A stretch of 64,000 nucleotides of DNA from Novosphingobium resinovorum (lineage in GTDB: Bacteria; Pseudomonadota; Alphaproteobacteria; Sphingomonadales; Sphingomonadaceae). The translations under genes were made by a program, and so were the position numbers. Position 1 is the stretch's first letter; the number at the start of each line of letters is the position of its first letter. The stretch lies in assembly GCF_001742225.1 (NCBI RefSeq), contig NZ_CP017076.1:883501-947500 (forward strand), read 5' to 3'. The notes under the pieces were generated by a model. That model was not told the origin of the DNA and searched no databases. It was given only the letters and a program-made list of their open reading frames with translations. Positions 37,713 through 46,749 of this stretch are shown one piece after another.

Positions 37713-37842
37713 GCAGGAACCCCTTTGGGGCACCATAGTAACGAGGACACGCGCCGGGAAGGGGCGGAGCCATCACTTTCGGTGGAAGGCGAGCTTGCCG
37801 CTCACTCACCCTTTGGCTCGCATGCCCCCAGAGCGGCACTGA

Positions 37843-38100
37843 TCAGTGAGCCCCGACTCTAGCGATGATAAGACCGAGTGCAACCTCGATCGGCAAGATG
37901 TCGAGTTCTTCCGGGTCGTAGCCATCGAGCCAATCATTAATTTCGGCGTACTGTTCGTGCTTGGGGCCTGACCGGATCTCAAGCATATCGTAGAAGCCGG
38001 GGATACCACCTCCGAGCCCATTTCGTATCTGGCCATCCAAGCCCTCCAGGATGAAGCTGCCGGTCTGCACCTGAGAACGGAAAATCGGCAGCTGAATGGC
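37843..38100 (-). pseudogene. Fragment of a plasmid pRiA4b ORF-3-type protein
   Basis: The frame TGSFILEGLDGQIRNGLGG through PEELDILPIEVALG matches the C terminus of pRiA4b ORF-3 proteins (GIPGFYDMLEI, PKHEQYAEINDWL, YDPEELDI). Only about 80 residues remain and no start is found; the upstream frame is broken. Probably a remnant left by rearrangement next to the restriction locus. Confidence 0.55.
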
Positions 38101-38313
38101 GACAATGGGTCGGCCTTGATAGGGAGAGCTTGGGACGAAGCCGCCGTTCGCGAGCGGTGCCGGGAATGGCAGATCCTAATCCAACACCGGCCATTCCTCA
38201 AGCACTGATGATCGTTCCCGGAACGCGCAGGACTGGCCGAAAGGCGAATGTCCGGTTCGCCGCCGAACCATAAGGATAGCTGACATTCGAGCGGGTTTCG
38301 GGCCCACTGCGTT

Positions 38314-38490
38314 TTAGGTCTGGTCCGGCATAGCCCTTACCTTGGCGGCGAACCGGTCAATGCCAAATGGCTTTGCGAGGAATTCGGTGCCGGGATCGAG
38401 CTGACTGTTATGAACCACAGCGTTGCGGGTGTATCCCGTGGTGTAGATCATCTTGACGTCGGGAAGAATGGCTTGCGCCCGATCGGCAGG
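38314..38490 (-). pseudogene. Remnant of a response-regulator receiver domain
   Basis: About 55 residues, [20 protein letters not shown] through LAKPFGIDRFAAKVRAM, closely resemble the C-terminal receiver end of the hybrid kinase at 58531-61116 ([19 protein letters not shown]). The rest of the kinase is absent. Upstream codons do not align. Confidence 0.65.
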
Positions 38491-38688
38491 TTCCGATACC
38501 CGGCATGATGCGGCGACCATGGCCAGCGCCGCCCTATCGCTTGCGTGGCGGATCAAAGAGACGACTCAACTCGATGTGCAATGTGTGAGCGGGCTCAATT
38601 CCGCAACACCCCCCGTGCGTCTCGCATTCGGTATCAGTCACAAGTTCCGAACTGGCGACCCGGCGAAGGGCCGGGCCGCCAGGATATC

Positions 38689-39582
38689 TTAAGCGATGCC
38701 GGCGCCGCCGGTCACGCCATAGACTTCTCCCGTGATGTAACTGGCCTCCTGCGAAGCGAGGAGCACGTAAACGGGCGCAATTTCGACCGGCTGCCCGGGA
38801 CGACCGAACTGGCTCTGCTCGCCAAACTTGGCGACCTTTTCCTGAGGCTGGCCACCACTAGGCTGCAGCACAGTCCAGAACGGACCAGGGGCCACGACGT
38901 TGGCCCGAATGCCTTTTTCGATCAATTGTTTTGCAAGTGCCTTTGTATAGGCGACGATGCCCGCCTTGGTCGTGGCATAGTCCAGCAGAATATCGGACGG
39001 CTCATAGGCCTGAACCGACGCCGTCGTTATGACTGATGCGCCCGCGGGCAGGTGAGGAACGGCAGCCTGGGCAATCCAGTGCAATGCGTAGAGATTGGTT
39101 TTGAGGGTCTTGTCGAAATCCTGCGAACTGACCTCGGCAACGCTCTCGCGAAATTGCTGGCGACCGGCATTGATGACCAGGATATCCAGGCCGCCAAGTC
39201 CGCTCACTGCGTCCTCGACCAGCTGCTTGCTCCAGGCCTCGTCGGTAATATCGCCGGGCAAAGCCACGGCTTTGCGGCCTTCAGCTTCGATGAGGGCAAG
39301 GACTTCCTTCGCGTCCTTTTCCTCGTCAGGCAGGTAGGCAATGGCGACATCTGCACCTTCGCGCGCGTAAGCGATTGCAGCAGCACGCCCGATACCGGAA
39401 TCGCCCCCTGTGATGAGAGCCTTTCGTCCTTTGAGCTTGCCGGCCCCGACATAGCTGTCCTCGCCATGATCAGGCTTGGGGTCCATTTCCGCGGCAACGC
39501 CGGGCGCCGTCTGCGGCTGTTCTGGAAACGGGGGCTGCGGATACTGTGTGCGAGGATCTTGCAGTGCGAGGCGGTCGGTCAT
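38689..39582 (-). CDS. SDR-family oxidoreductase (YghA/YhdF-like)
   Basis: 297 residues. A long N-terminal lead ([16 protein letters not shown], typical of this stress-related SDR group) precedes the Rossmann fold with [12 protein letters not shown]. The catalytic Ser and Tyr-x-x-x-Lys lie in [21 protein letters not shown]. The C terminus is EVYGVTGG. It is an NAD(P)-dependent aldehyde/ketone reductase with unknown substrate. The ATG at 39582 follows AGGAG by 6 bases; the open frame upstream is not coding-like. Confidence 0.88.
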   Translation of the reverse strand: MTDRLALQDPRTQYPQPPFPEQPQTAPGVAAEMDPKPDHGEDSYVGAGKLKGRKALITGGDSGIGRAAAIAYAREGADVAIAYLPDEEKDAKEVLALIEAEGRKAVALPGDITDEAWSKQLVEDAVSGLGGLDILVINAGRQQFRESVAEVSSQDFDKTLKTNLYALHWIAQAAVPHLPAGASVITTASVQAYEPSDILLDYATTKAGIVAYTKALAKQLIEKGIRANVVAPGPFWTVLQPSGGQPQEKVAKFGEQSQFGRPGQPVEIAPVYVLLASQEASYITGEVYGVTGGAGIA

Positions 39583-40022
39583 GAACGCTCCTGTCATTTG
39601 GATGGGCCCGCTCTCGGAAGCGGGCAGGCAAGAACCAAAACAGCCGCGATGTGCCTGGTTCCATATCTCATCCAGTCCGGCGCCGAAGATGCGCCAGGGC
39701 GTTCTTCGGCAGACGCTGCCCGACAAGAATACCCTTTGTTCATGAACGGCGTGCTGCTGGCCCTGTCACGACGCTGACAGTTCCGAATTGGCCCGATCGC
39801 CACCACGCCTTGTCATTTATCGATGCGGGGTAATTTGATACGGCAAGTCTGGATTAACGGAGTCATCCATTAAGGCTGCAGGTGGGTCCGGTTCAACAGT
39901 AGCAACTGTCCGATCAAGGTGTCGCCGACCGTCGCATCAGAGCCAGGCCATAGGATGTTTCGCTTCGAAGGGATCAAGTTTGCCGGCTGATGGTTGAAGC
40001 AACTCTCAAGAAGGATAACATC
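39583..40022. other. Intergenic region between divergent stress genes
   Basis: 440 bases with no convincing gene. It should contain the promoters of the minus-strand SDR and the plus-strand DUF2383 gene; no confident -35/-10 pair was found. Confidence 0.4.
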
Positions 40023-40469
40023 ATGACCACGCAAAGCACGATCTCAACGCTCAACGGCCTGATCAAAACGACCCTCGATAGCATGAAGGGCTATGAGGAC
40101 GCTGCCAAGGACGCTGAGAGCACCCAGTTCGCTACGATGTTCGCTGAGTTCGCGCGCGACCGCAGCGCGGCGGCGAGCGACCTTCAGGCCGAAGTTCGCC
40201 GATTGGGTGGAACCCCTGAGGACGACAGCAGCTTCCTCGCCGCCGCTCACCGGACGTTTATGGACCTGAAGCAGGCTATTACCGGCAAAGACGACAAAGC
40301 GATCATCCAGGAAGTCGAGCGTGGTGAAGACCACATCAAAGCCAAGTTCGAAGACGCGCTGCGCGACAGTGAGTTGGAACCGTCTTCGCGTTCCGCTGTA
40401 GAAAAGGCCTTCGTATCCGTCAAAGAAGGTCACGATAAAATGAGCGCGTTAAAGCACAGCATTGCATGA
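40023..40469 (+). CDS. PA2169/DUF2383-family four-helix protein
   Basis: 148 residues, all helical. MTTQSTISTLNGLIKTTLDS and the EFARDRSAAASDLQAEVRRLGG block are typical of this ferritin-like stress family. AAGGA precedes the ATG at 40023; an upstream frame start at 39990 is less likely. Single-gene unit followed by a clear terminator. Often induced in general stress; the function is unknown. Confidence 0.85.
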   Translation: MTTQSTISTLNGLIKTTLDSMKGYEDAAKDAESTQFATMFAEFARDRSAAASDLQAEVRRLGGTPEDDSSFLAAAHRTFMDLKQAITGKDDKAIIQEVERGEDHIKAKFEDALRDSELEPSSRSAVEKAFVSVKEGHDKMSALKHSIA

Positions 40470-40476
40470 CAAGATT

Positions 40477-40505
40477 AAGGCCGCCCGTTTATGGGCGGCC
40501 TTTCT
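40477..40505 (+). terminator. Rho-independent terminator of the DUF2383 gene
   Basis: GGCCGCCC-GTTTAT-GGGCGGCC followed by TTTCT, eight bases after the stop codon. Confidence 0.88.
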
Positions 40506-40609
40506 ACGTCCGGACGAAGGCTGCTTTGGTGGCTTCTGGTCATTCATGGTCATGCCGGAGAGAATGAAGGTCCAGACGACGGAAAAGGCATCAATCGCCC
40601 AGTAGCGTA

Positions 40610-40644
40610 GGATCGCCAACATCCGCATGCGGGCGATCCTTTTT
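40610..40644 (+). terminator. Second plus-strand terminator-like hairpin
   Basis: GGATCGCC and GGCGATCC pair around a 14-base loop and are followed by TTTTT. The T-run is on the plus strand, so it would stop read-through into the convergent transpeptidase gene. Confidence 0.65.
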
Positions 40645-40654
40645 CGAAAGTAGC

Positions 40655-42106
40655 TTAAGGCCCTACGTCGCTCACAGAGGTGCGCAGGCGATAACCTTGA
40701 CGCGACGAAAAGCCTAGGGCAGCGGCCACGGGGTCATTCCAGCCATAGGGGTCGGAGCGGATGACGGGCTCACCATCCTCACCGAGCACCACAGTCTGGT
40801 AGAGCAACCTCACGGGAATCTCGCGCGGCAGCTTAACGAACGTCTCTTCGCCGGTCGCATGAGCTTTGTGCCATTCGTCGAGTACTCCTTCGTCCTTCGC
40901 AAGCATCTCGGCGAACCCCAGAGCATCTTCTACGCGCACGCAGCCGTGACTGCGCTGACGCTGGACCTCCTGGAAGATCTGCTTGGTGGGCGTGTCGTGC
41001 AGGTAGATCTGGTGTTCGTTCTTCATGTCGAACTTCACGAGGCCGAGTGAATTTTTCGGTCCAGGCTGCTGGACAACCCAGCCATCCTTCCATGCCATGT
41101 TATTGCGCTCAAGGTAGGCGCTCCCCTTGCCGGCGATCTCCTTGTTCTGGATCGAGCGCGGCACTGTCCACGTTGGGTTGGCGACGAGGCGATAGATCGG
41201 CGATCCCAACTGCGGTGTCGCGTTCTCAGGCTCACCGACGACCACTTTGCGGCTGTCGGCGACCTTACCGTCGCGCCAGTAGAGCAGGCGTCCCGCGGCA
41301 ACGTTGACGTCAATACGCGTGGGGGCGGGAGTGCGGTCGAGCCAGCGCAACCGCTCCATCGCCACGGCCATCGTCCGGGCCCGGTCCGCGTCCGACAGGT
41401 TCAGGATTTCGAGCGCATCGGTGCCGATGACGCCGTCGGGCTTGATCCCGTAGTCCGCCTGCATGCGCTGCACCGCGCGGACCATCGCTGGGTTGTAGCT
41501 GTTTCCCTGCGCAGCAGAGCGATCGAGGTAGTCTGAGGCGACAAGCTGGCGCGCGATCGCGGGAACCCGCGCGTCAGTGACGCCAGGCTTCAGCGGCTCG
41601 CCCTTGTCGGGAATCGTGGAGGCGGGCGCGCTGCCCTGCTTGCGCAGCGCGAGATAGGACCTGGACAGCGCGCGGTAGCCGTCGTCCTGCGGAGCCAGCC
41701 CATCGAGCCATTTGTCCAGATTGCCTTCCTTGAGAGCTGCGCCCAGACCATTCAGCAGGTTCGGATTGGGCCGGGTGACGGTATAGACGTCATAGAGCTT
41801 GGCCGGATCAGACGCCCCGCGGGCTAGCGCCGACGCGTAACGCAACGCGCTTTGCGTCAGGGCGCGGTCGCCTTCGGCATTGCCGGGCTGGCCATCCACA
41901 GCGAACCGCACCCGGTCGAGGCCATGCGCGGCACGGCGGCCGATTGCATCGCGCAACTGCCGGACAGCCCCATCATTCCAGCGCACCTGGTCAATGTTGA
42001 TCGGCGGCGCTTCGGTTGTCTGGGACGTATTGTCAGGCTTCGAATGGCACGCGGGGAGCGCGACCGTCAGGGCCAGCAACGAGCAAGCGATCACACTTCT
42101 ATGCAC
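40655..42106 (-). CDS. L,D-transpeptidase (YcbB/LdtD-type), lipoprotein
   Basis: 483 residues. A lipoprotein signal (LLALTVALPAC, Cys about residue 19) precedes a helical scaffold. A peptidoglycan-binding domain (AVQRMQADYGIKPDGVIGTD, about 210-245) precedes a YkuD catalytic domain ending in HDTPTKQIF and SHGCVRV (Cys389). It forms 3-3 peptidoglycan cross-links in the periplasm. The GTG at 42106 has CAGGAG 6 bases upstream; the longer frame would start at a TTG without a site. Confidence 0.9.
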   Translation of the reverse strand: MHRSVIACSLLALTVALPACHSKPDNTSQTTEAPPINIDQVRWNDGAVRQLRDAIGRRAAHGLDRVRFAVDGQPGNAEGDRALTQSALRYASALARGASDPAKLYDVYTVTRPNPNLLNGLGAALKEGNLDKWLDGLAPQDDGYRALSRSYLALRKQGSAPASTIPDKGEPLKPGVTDARVPAIARQLVASDYLDRSAAQGNSYNPAMVRAVQRMQADYGIKPDGVIGTDALEILNLSDADRARTMAVAMERLRWLDRTPAPTRIDVNVAAGRLLYWRDGKVADSRKVVVGEPENATPQLGSPIYRLVANPTWTVPRSIQNKEIAGKGSAYLERNNMAWKDGWVVQQPGPKNSLGLVKFDMKNEHQIYLHDTPTKQIFQEVQRQRSHGCVRVEDALGFAEMLAKDEGVLDEWHKAHATGEETFVKLPREIPVRLLYQTVVLGEDGEPVIRSDPYGWNDPVAAALGFSSRQGYRLRTSVSDVGP

Positions 42107-42167
42107 ACGGATCTCCTGGTAAGACCCGTATGACAACTTATGGAAATCACGTAGGTTTCATGCTGCC

Positions 42168-42872
42168 CTAAGCGCGGGCTGCAAAGACCATCCGTCCTTC
42201 GCCGAGGAAGCTGAACACGTCGCTGAGCTTATCCTCGCCGACCGCGAAGCATCCCTGACTGCGGCCCAGCTTGCCATGGGAGGGGATCATGTCGTCGTTC
42301 GCATACCAAGCGCTATGGATTACGATGGCGCGGCTGAGCGCGTTGTTGTTCGTCGGGTCGAGCCCCACCAGACGCTGCGACCGACCGTGCTTTCCTGTAT
42401 AGTAATCCGCCGTAAGGAAAGCGCCCTCACTCGAGGCATTGGAGCCGAAGGCGTTGGAGAACCGCTCAAGGAACCCGGTATGCCCCGGATCGGAGCCCGA
42501 ACCATGCGCGACCAGTAACCGCGAAGCCTTACCGCTCACTACATCGAGGAAGTGCAGCCGGGGATCGGAAGATGGCGCAGTAAAATCTACAATGGCTATC
42601 CGGTCTCGCGCCTTGACCGAACCTGAGTGCTGCTCCAGCGCAGATAGAGCCCGGCGCAGCAGCGCCGGGTCCACCGAAAAGCGAGCGGCATCTAAAGTCG
42701 TCTGCGGCATGCCCGAAGAACTACGGGGGGCAGCTGGAATAGCGGTTGGCCGGCGCGGCGGTGACGATTCTAAAAGTGGCTTGGCGGCCGGCGCGGCAAG
42801 GGCCGCGAGAGCAATGCCCGCGCTTGAAATCATCATGGCGCGCCGGTCGGGTCGGAAAGTCAGATCAGCCAT
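42168..42872 (-). CDS. Murein L,D-transpeptidase catalytic domain protein (YkuD_2)
   Basis: 234 residues with a Tat/Sec-like N terminus (RRAMMISSAGIALAALAAPA) and a YkuD_2 domain. The motifs are VIHSAWYANDDMI and HGKLGRSQGCFAV (catalytic Cys208). Predicted periplasmic. Same strand and 61 bases upstream of the larger transpeptidase, so the two are likely co-transcribed and both remodel peptidoglycan cross-links. Confidence 0.87.
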   Translation of the reverse strand: MADLTFRPDRRAMMISSAGIALAALAAPAAKPLLESSPPRRPTAIPAAPRSSSGMPQTTLDAARFSVDPALLRRALSALEQHSGSVKARDRIAIVDFTAPSSDPRLHFLDVVSGKASRLLVAHGSGSDPGHTGFLERFSNAFGSNASSEGAFLTADYYTGKHGRSQRLVGLDPTNNNALSRAIVIHSAWYANDDMIPSHGKLGRSQGCFAVGEDKLSDVFSFLGEGRMVFAARA

Positions 42873-43178
42873 GCCTCCGATAATGGCTATATCGGCTTGC
42901 GATTAAATAGTCCTTGGCGACTTTTGTTGGGGCACTTTTGTACTTAAGCGGCGAACCGTTCTAGATAAGCGGTCGGTAGTTTGAAGCGCCACTTCAATTC
43001 TGGAACAAATTTCCCGCGCTGAAATCTCTTGCGGTTTTCAAACACTGTGTCCGGACTGCAAAATCCCGAAACATGTCTCGCAAACAGGGTGAGAGTGGTG
43101 CTAAGGCGCAAGATGTCAGGTCTACCTGTGAAACTCCGGGCGTGCTTTGTTAGGTTGTCGCCCCGCCAGTCACTGCAG
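42873..43178. other. Intergenic region
   Basis: 306 bases with no gene seen; AT content rises near 42900-43080. Likely contains the promoter of the transpeptidase pair. Confidence 0.4.
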
Positions 43179-43436
43179 CTACTGGTAAGGGGCCTTGCTT
43201 GGGCCTTTTCTTTCTTCCACGACATCCTGCTGAGCGCCCTCAGCCGCACCCTCCTTCGCCGCGTCGGCAACCGAATTTTCGAACATTCGCTTGAGAACCC
43301 AGCCTACGGCGAAGGTGACAGACGCCGTCACTACCGCGCGAACCGCAGTTTCCTTCAGCGACCGAACGAACTGCTTACGCTGTAGTCGCCCCGGCTGACC
43401 CGCGACTGCGTCTGCTAGCCTCTCCCTGGTTCGCAT
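43179..43436 (-). CDS. Small membrane protein of unknown function
   Basis: 85 residues: basic N terminus, one hydrophobic segment (AVVTASVTFAVGWVLKRMF, about 34-52) and an acidic/polar tail. Probably a single-pass inner-membrane protein. No family recognised; located among stress and envelope genes. Confidence 0.5.
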   Translation of the reverse strand: MRTRERLADAVAGQPGRLQRKQFVRSLKETAVRAVVTASVTFAVGWVLKRMFENSVADAAKEGAAEGAQQDVVEERKGPSKAPYQ

Positions 43437-43551
43437 CGGACCGTCCCTTAAATTATTGCATGATCATCAGATAACGCCCATTCGCAGCTCTGGATGCGCT
43501 AAATCGATCGCCGGACCTACGATGCGGCGCTTAGGACACCCCGCTGACAGA

Positions 43552-43860
43552 TTAGCCGCAGGCGACTTCAACCGCACCAGCCTCGCGGAAAGCCTGGGTG
43601 ACCGCATCGCCTTCATCCTCGTTCATATCCACCGAGACGACAAGCTGACCTTCGTATGCCGCGCCAGAGGCATCGGGCGTTTCCCGGTTTTGTCCGCTCG
43701 CGACGTCCGCCCCGGCAGGCTGATCGCCAGCGCTGTTTTTGCTCCCCGCGGGCTCGATGAAGATGTCGGTCCGTTCTATGCCATATTCCTGAACGAGGTG
43801 CTCGACTGCAAGCTCGACTTCCCGGCGGCCAGGAAACAGTGCCTTGATGGTGGTGGACAT
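43552..43860 (-). CDS. Stress-associated hypothetical protein (GSP17M/YflT-like fold)
   Basis: 102 residues beginning MSTTIKALFPGRREVELAVE, with a beta-alpha-beta N-terminal half (RTDIFIEPAG), a polar loop and a second half (GQLVVSVDMNEDEGDAVTQAF). It resembles ferredoxin-like stress proteins common in sphingomonads. The ATG at 43860 is chosen; the open frame runs 20 codons further without coding character. Confidence 0.6.
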   Translation of the reverse strand: MSTTIKALFPGRREVELAVEHLVQEYGIERTDIFIEPAGSKNSAGDQPAGADVASGQNRETPDASGAAYEGQLVVSVDMNEDEGDAVTQAFREAGAVEVACG

Positions 43861-44040
43861 GCATCTACTCCATTTACAGGTATTGAGAGCGCAAGGGCAC
43901 TGACATAGTTCCCGCGGCACGCCGTAATCGAACTCGCTGATTCCTTCGCTGTCACCTGGGCGAGGACATCTACCCGCGCATCGGCAACGCGCTGTTCCTG
44001 ATTCGATGAGCTAGGGCGGAACCGGCCCCGGCCTGCCGGT

Positions 44041-44661
44041 CTAAACCGGGGCCGGCGCCGGTTGTATGGCGTAATGGATCGGCTTGAACGACCCGCCGTT
44101 CGATGCATAGGCCGAGCAGGCGGTCAGCCCGATCACGCAGTCCTCGGCGGCGCGCAGGCGGATCAGGTCGCCCGCGACGCTGGTGGGCGGGATCACCGAG
44201 ATGCGCCCCGTATCCTGCTCCACCGGCACGTTCATGAAAAGGTTGAACGCGGTGGGGATTGCGTCCTCCTCGATCCCGTAGGGCGAGAGCGCTGCGGCGA
44301 GGTTGCCGAAACATCCGCGATGGACCGGCTTGTCGGGATAAAAGTGGCGGAACGTCGCCTCGCTGCAGGGGGTCAGCAGGAAGTCGTGACGGCCGACGGT
44401 GTCCTCGACGATCTCCAGCAGCACCCGCGAGCGGTTGGACCAGAGCCGGTTGCCGGTGGTGAGCCTGATGGTCTCCTCATAGTCGAACGTGCGCCCGTTC
44501 GAGATGACCTCGCGAACATCGTGCGCCGCGAAGGCCAGCAGGTCGGCGACCTGGCAGCCCTGCGGGTCGGTTACGGTGAGTATCTCGCCCGCGCCGAGCA
44601 GGAAGGCGGCGCCACTGCGAGGACCGATCACTTCGGGCTCAATCCCTTTCGCATCGCTCAT
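44041..44661 (-). CDS. Urea carboxylase-associated family protein (DUF1989)
   Basis: 206 residues. A beta-rich DUF1989 fold with GAAFLLGAGEILTVTDPQG, DYEETIRLTTGNRLWSNRS and FLLTPCSEATFRHFY, whose Cys/His residues form the family's metal-binding centre. Members are usually linked to amino-acid or urea/guanidine metabolism. The ATG overlaps the stop of the upstream YqcI/YcgG gene (ATGA). Confidence 0.82.
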   Translation of the reverse strand: MSDAKGIEPEVIGPRSGAAFLLGAGEILTVTDPQGCQVADLLAFAAHDVREVISNGRTFDYEETIRLTTGNRLWSNRSRVLLEIVEDTVGRHDFLLTPCSEATFRHFYPDKPVHRGCFGNLAAALSPYGIEEDAIPTAFNLFMNVPVEQDTGRISVIPPTSVAGDLIRLRAAEDCVIGLTACSAYASNGGSFKPIHYAIQPAPAPV

Positions 44662-45330
44662 ACACGCGGGTCCCTGAACGGGCAGCCCCAGTCCGGCTCG
44701 ACCGCGCGGCCGCTGTACTGGCGCGCCTCGCTCGCCTCGCCGTGGCGCGCTAGCATGGGATTGAGCGAGCCCGCGATGGCGAGGTCACGGTCGAGGATGC
44801 GCTCGCGCATGCGCTCGTAGCGGCCTTCGGCGCGTAGTTTCTCGAACTGTTCGTGCAGGTTGAACACCAGCACCGGGCGCGTGAAACGTCGCGCGGGCCG
44901 CGAGGCATTGGGGTGCAGGCCGACGACGAAGAACGCGCTGCCACCGAAGCTGAGCGAGAAGTGCGGATTCGGGATCGGGGCTTACCGCATCGTCGTAGGG
45001 CTGGCCGAGCCAGGCGTCCTTGTCCGCGAAGGACTGGATGCGCTCCCACATCGCGTGTTCGAACGCGCGCTCGGTGAGGTCGTCGGGGCCTTCGAAGACG
45101 ACAGCCAGGCTGCGCAGTCCTTCCGGGTCGCCCTGATAGTCCTGGCTCCACTGCAGCAGCTCCCGGTGGATCACCACGTCGTTCCAGGCGCTGGTCAGGT
45201 CGCGCGCCGCAACGACCTTGAGCGAACCCTTGGCCAGCGCCGACTTCGCCCCCACGCAAGGGAACGCGGGGTCGCGAATGAACGCTGTGAATTCTTCCTC
45301 CAGGTTCCGGAGCGAGGGGTCGGCCATCAT
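44658..45330 (-). pseudogene. YqcI/YcgG-family (GntA-like haem protein) gene with a frameshift
   Basis: The N-terminal frame MMADPSLRNLEEEFTAFIRD with the FPCVGAKSALAKG motif runs to SPDPES. The family continuation HFSLSFGGSAFFVVGLHPNA followed by SRPARRFTRPVLVFNLHEQF lies one frame over and ends in WGCPFRD. One base is missing near 44963-44968. Family members include the haem-dependent N-hydroxylase GntA. The GGAGAG site precedes the ATG at 45330. Confidence 0.75.
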
Positions 45331-45450
45331 GCATTTCTCTCCATCCCGGATGTAAACGAACGACGGCCGGAAAGGTGTCCACCCCTCGTCGCAAGATCGA
45401 AGAACCTGCGGTGTTCGCTGCTTGGGAAAGGGCATTGAAAAGGTGATGCC

Positions 45451-45795
45451 ATGCACGTACTGATTATCGAGACGGCCCGCTGTTCGCCATGTTGATACAG
45501 AATGCTCTGGAGGACGCGGGCGCGACCAGCTTTCATACCGTCGAACATAAAACCGATGCGGTAATTTCGGCCCGGGACCACCGACCCGCATTCATCACCT
45601 CCGACATGGAATTGAAGGAAGGCACCGGCCCGCCGCCGTGCGCACCATCCACGATGAACTCGGCGACATACCAGTGGTCTTTGTCACGGCCACGCCGGAC
45701 AAAGCATGCCCTGCGACCCGCCCGGTTCGGTGCTCGCCAAGCCCTTTGCCAACGACGAGCTGGAGCGGGCATTCCGCAAGGCGCTGACGGCGTGA
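45451..45795 (+). pseudogene. Response regulator receiver protein with multiple frameshifts
   Basis: MHVLIIE starts at 45451 but hits a stop after 14 codons. The frames together read like a single-domain receiver: FAMLIQNALEDAG, HRPAFITSDMELKEGTGP, IPVVFVTATPDKA, VLAKPFANDELERAF. Breaks occur near 45470, 45635 and 45705. No intact version is in the window. Confidence 0.7.
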
Positions 45796-45995
45796 AAAGG
45801 CCAGTCGGCCGCCGGCCTTCACGCTTGACTGAGAACACCTTCATGGTGGCCGCGCCCTGGACTGAACCAGGGAGGGCAACTGGGTTACGGTCCTGCACCC
45901 CATCGCGGCACGCGCCGCGATGAAATCTCTTCTTCCTTTGGCACCAGGAGCAGCGCTTCGCGTTCCTCGGTTCTATCCGACTAAGGAGTTGCCGC

Positions 45996-46592
45996 TTGGA
46001 AAACGTCGCCGGTTGGATCGCGCCCGCTGCCACGATGATCGCCGCCATGATGACCGGAGCCAATCTCGGTACGCGGGTCACAGGCTGGGGATTCGTCGTC
46101 TTCACTATAGGGTCAATCGCATGGTCGCTCGTCGGCCTGACGACGGAGCAGACCAATTTACTGGCTACCAATGGCTTTCTGACCCTTGTCAACCTGATCG
46201 GTATCTGGCGCTGGCTGGGCAAGCAGCGGGCGTACGAGGATGGCGGTAGGTCAGCCACCGAAGCAAGTCGGCGCTCCGCCTATCCCACACTGTTCACCGC
46301 GACAGGCATGGCCGGCATGCCTGTTACGACCAGCGATGGCGAGCCGATCGGCAAGGCGGTCGAAGCGCTCGTTACCTGTGAGGACGGCAGCGTTAGTTAC
46401 GTCGTGGTGGCCGCCAACGGTGTCGGCGGTATCGGCGAGGAACTTCGTGCCGTTGACCGAACGCAGATCGACTTCGCTTGCGACCAGCTAAAGCTGCGGC
46501 GCTCTCGCGATTGGTTCGAAAGCCTGCCGCCTCTCGTTGACGGAGACTGGCCCGCCGCACCCGCGGAGATGGCCCAGGGCGACCGTCGCTGA
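45996..46592 (+). CDS. Membrane protein with PRC-barrel-like domain
   Basis: 198 residues. Two to three N-terminal membrane helices (about residues 5-70: WIAPAATMIAAMMTGANLG, GFVVFTIGSIAWSLVGL, LVNLIGIWRWLG) precede a PRC-barrel-like beta domain (MPVTTSDGEPIGKAVEALV, SYVVVAANGVGG). TTG start with AAGGAG 7 bases upstream. Such proteins are typical near alphaproteobacterial stress genes. Function unknown. Confidence 0.72.
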   Translation: MENVAGWIAPAATMIAAMMTGANLGTRVTGWGFVVFTIGSIAWSLVGLTTEQTNLLATNGFLTLVNLIGIWRWLGKQRAYEDGGRSATEASRRSAYPTLFTATGMAGMPVTTSDGEPIGKAVEALVTCEDGSVSYVVVAANGVGGIGEELRAVDRTQIDFACDQLKLRRSRDWFESLPPLVDGDWPAAPAEMAQGDRR

Positions 46593-46700
46593 ACGCTTTT
46601 CATCGTTCAGGAGGGCCTGCCCTTGCGCGTGTACGGAGTAGGTCATCCGCCAAGCCATTTGAGAGTGATCCGCAACAGGAGCGAAAGTCTGGATCGCCGG

Positions 46701-46733
46701 TTATCTTTCGGCAGGCTACCTGCCGAAAGATAA
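46701..46733. promoter_or_regulatory. 15-bp perfect inverted repeat before the hemerythrin gene
   Basis: TTATCTTTCGGCAGG, CTA loop, and its exact complement, ending 16 bases before the ATG of the hemerythrin gene. With no T-run it looks more like an operator or mRNA hairpin than a terminator. Confidence 0.55.
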
Positions 46734-46749
46734 CAGCGAAGGAAAAACC

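Noticed and set aside
33496..37736. BREX PglX or DISARM methylase
   Set aside because: No companion BREX/DISARM genes (PglZ, BrxC, DrmA/B) nearby, and the N-terminal Glu-x-Lys nuclease motif fits type IIG enzymes better.
40610..40644. Terminator for the minus-strand transpeptidase gene
   Set aside because: The T-run follows the stem only on the plus strand, so it would act on plus-strand transcripts.
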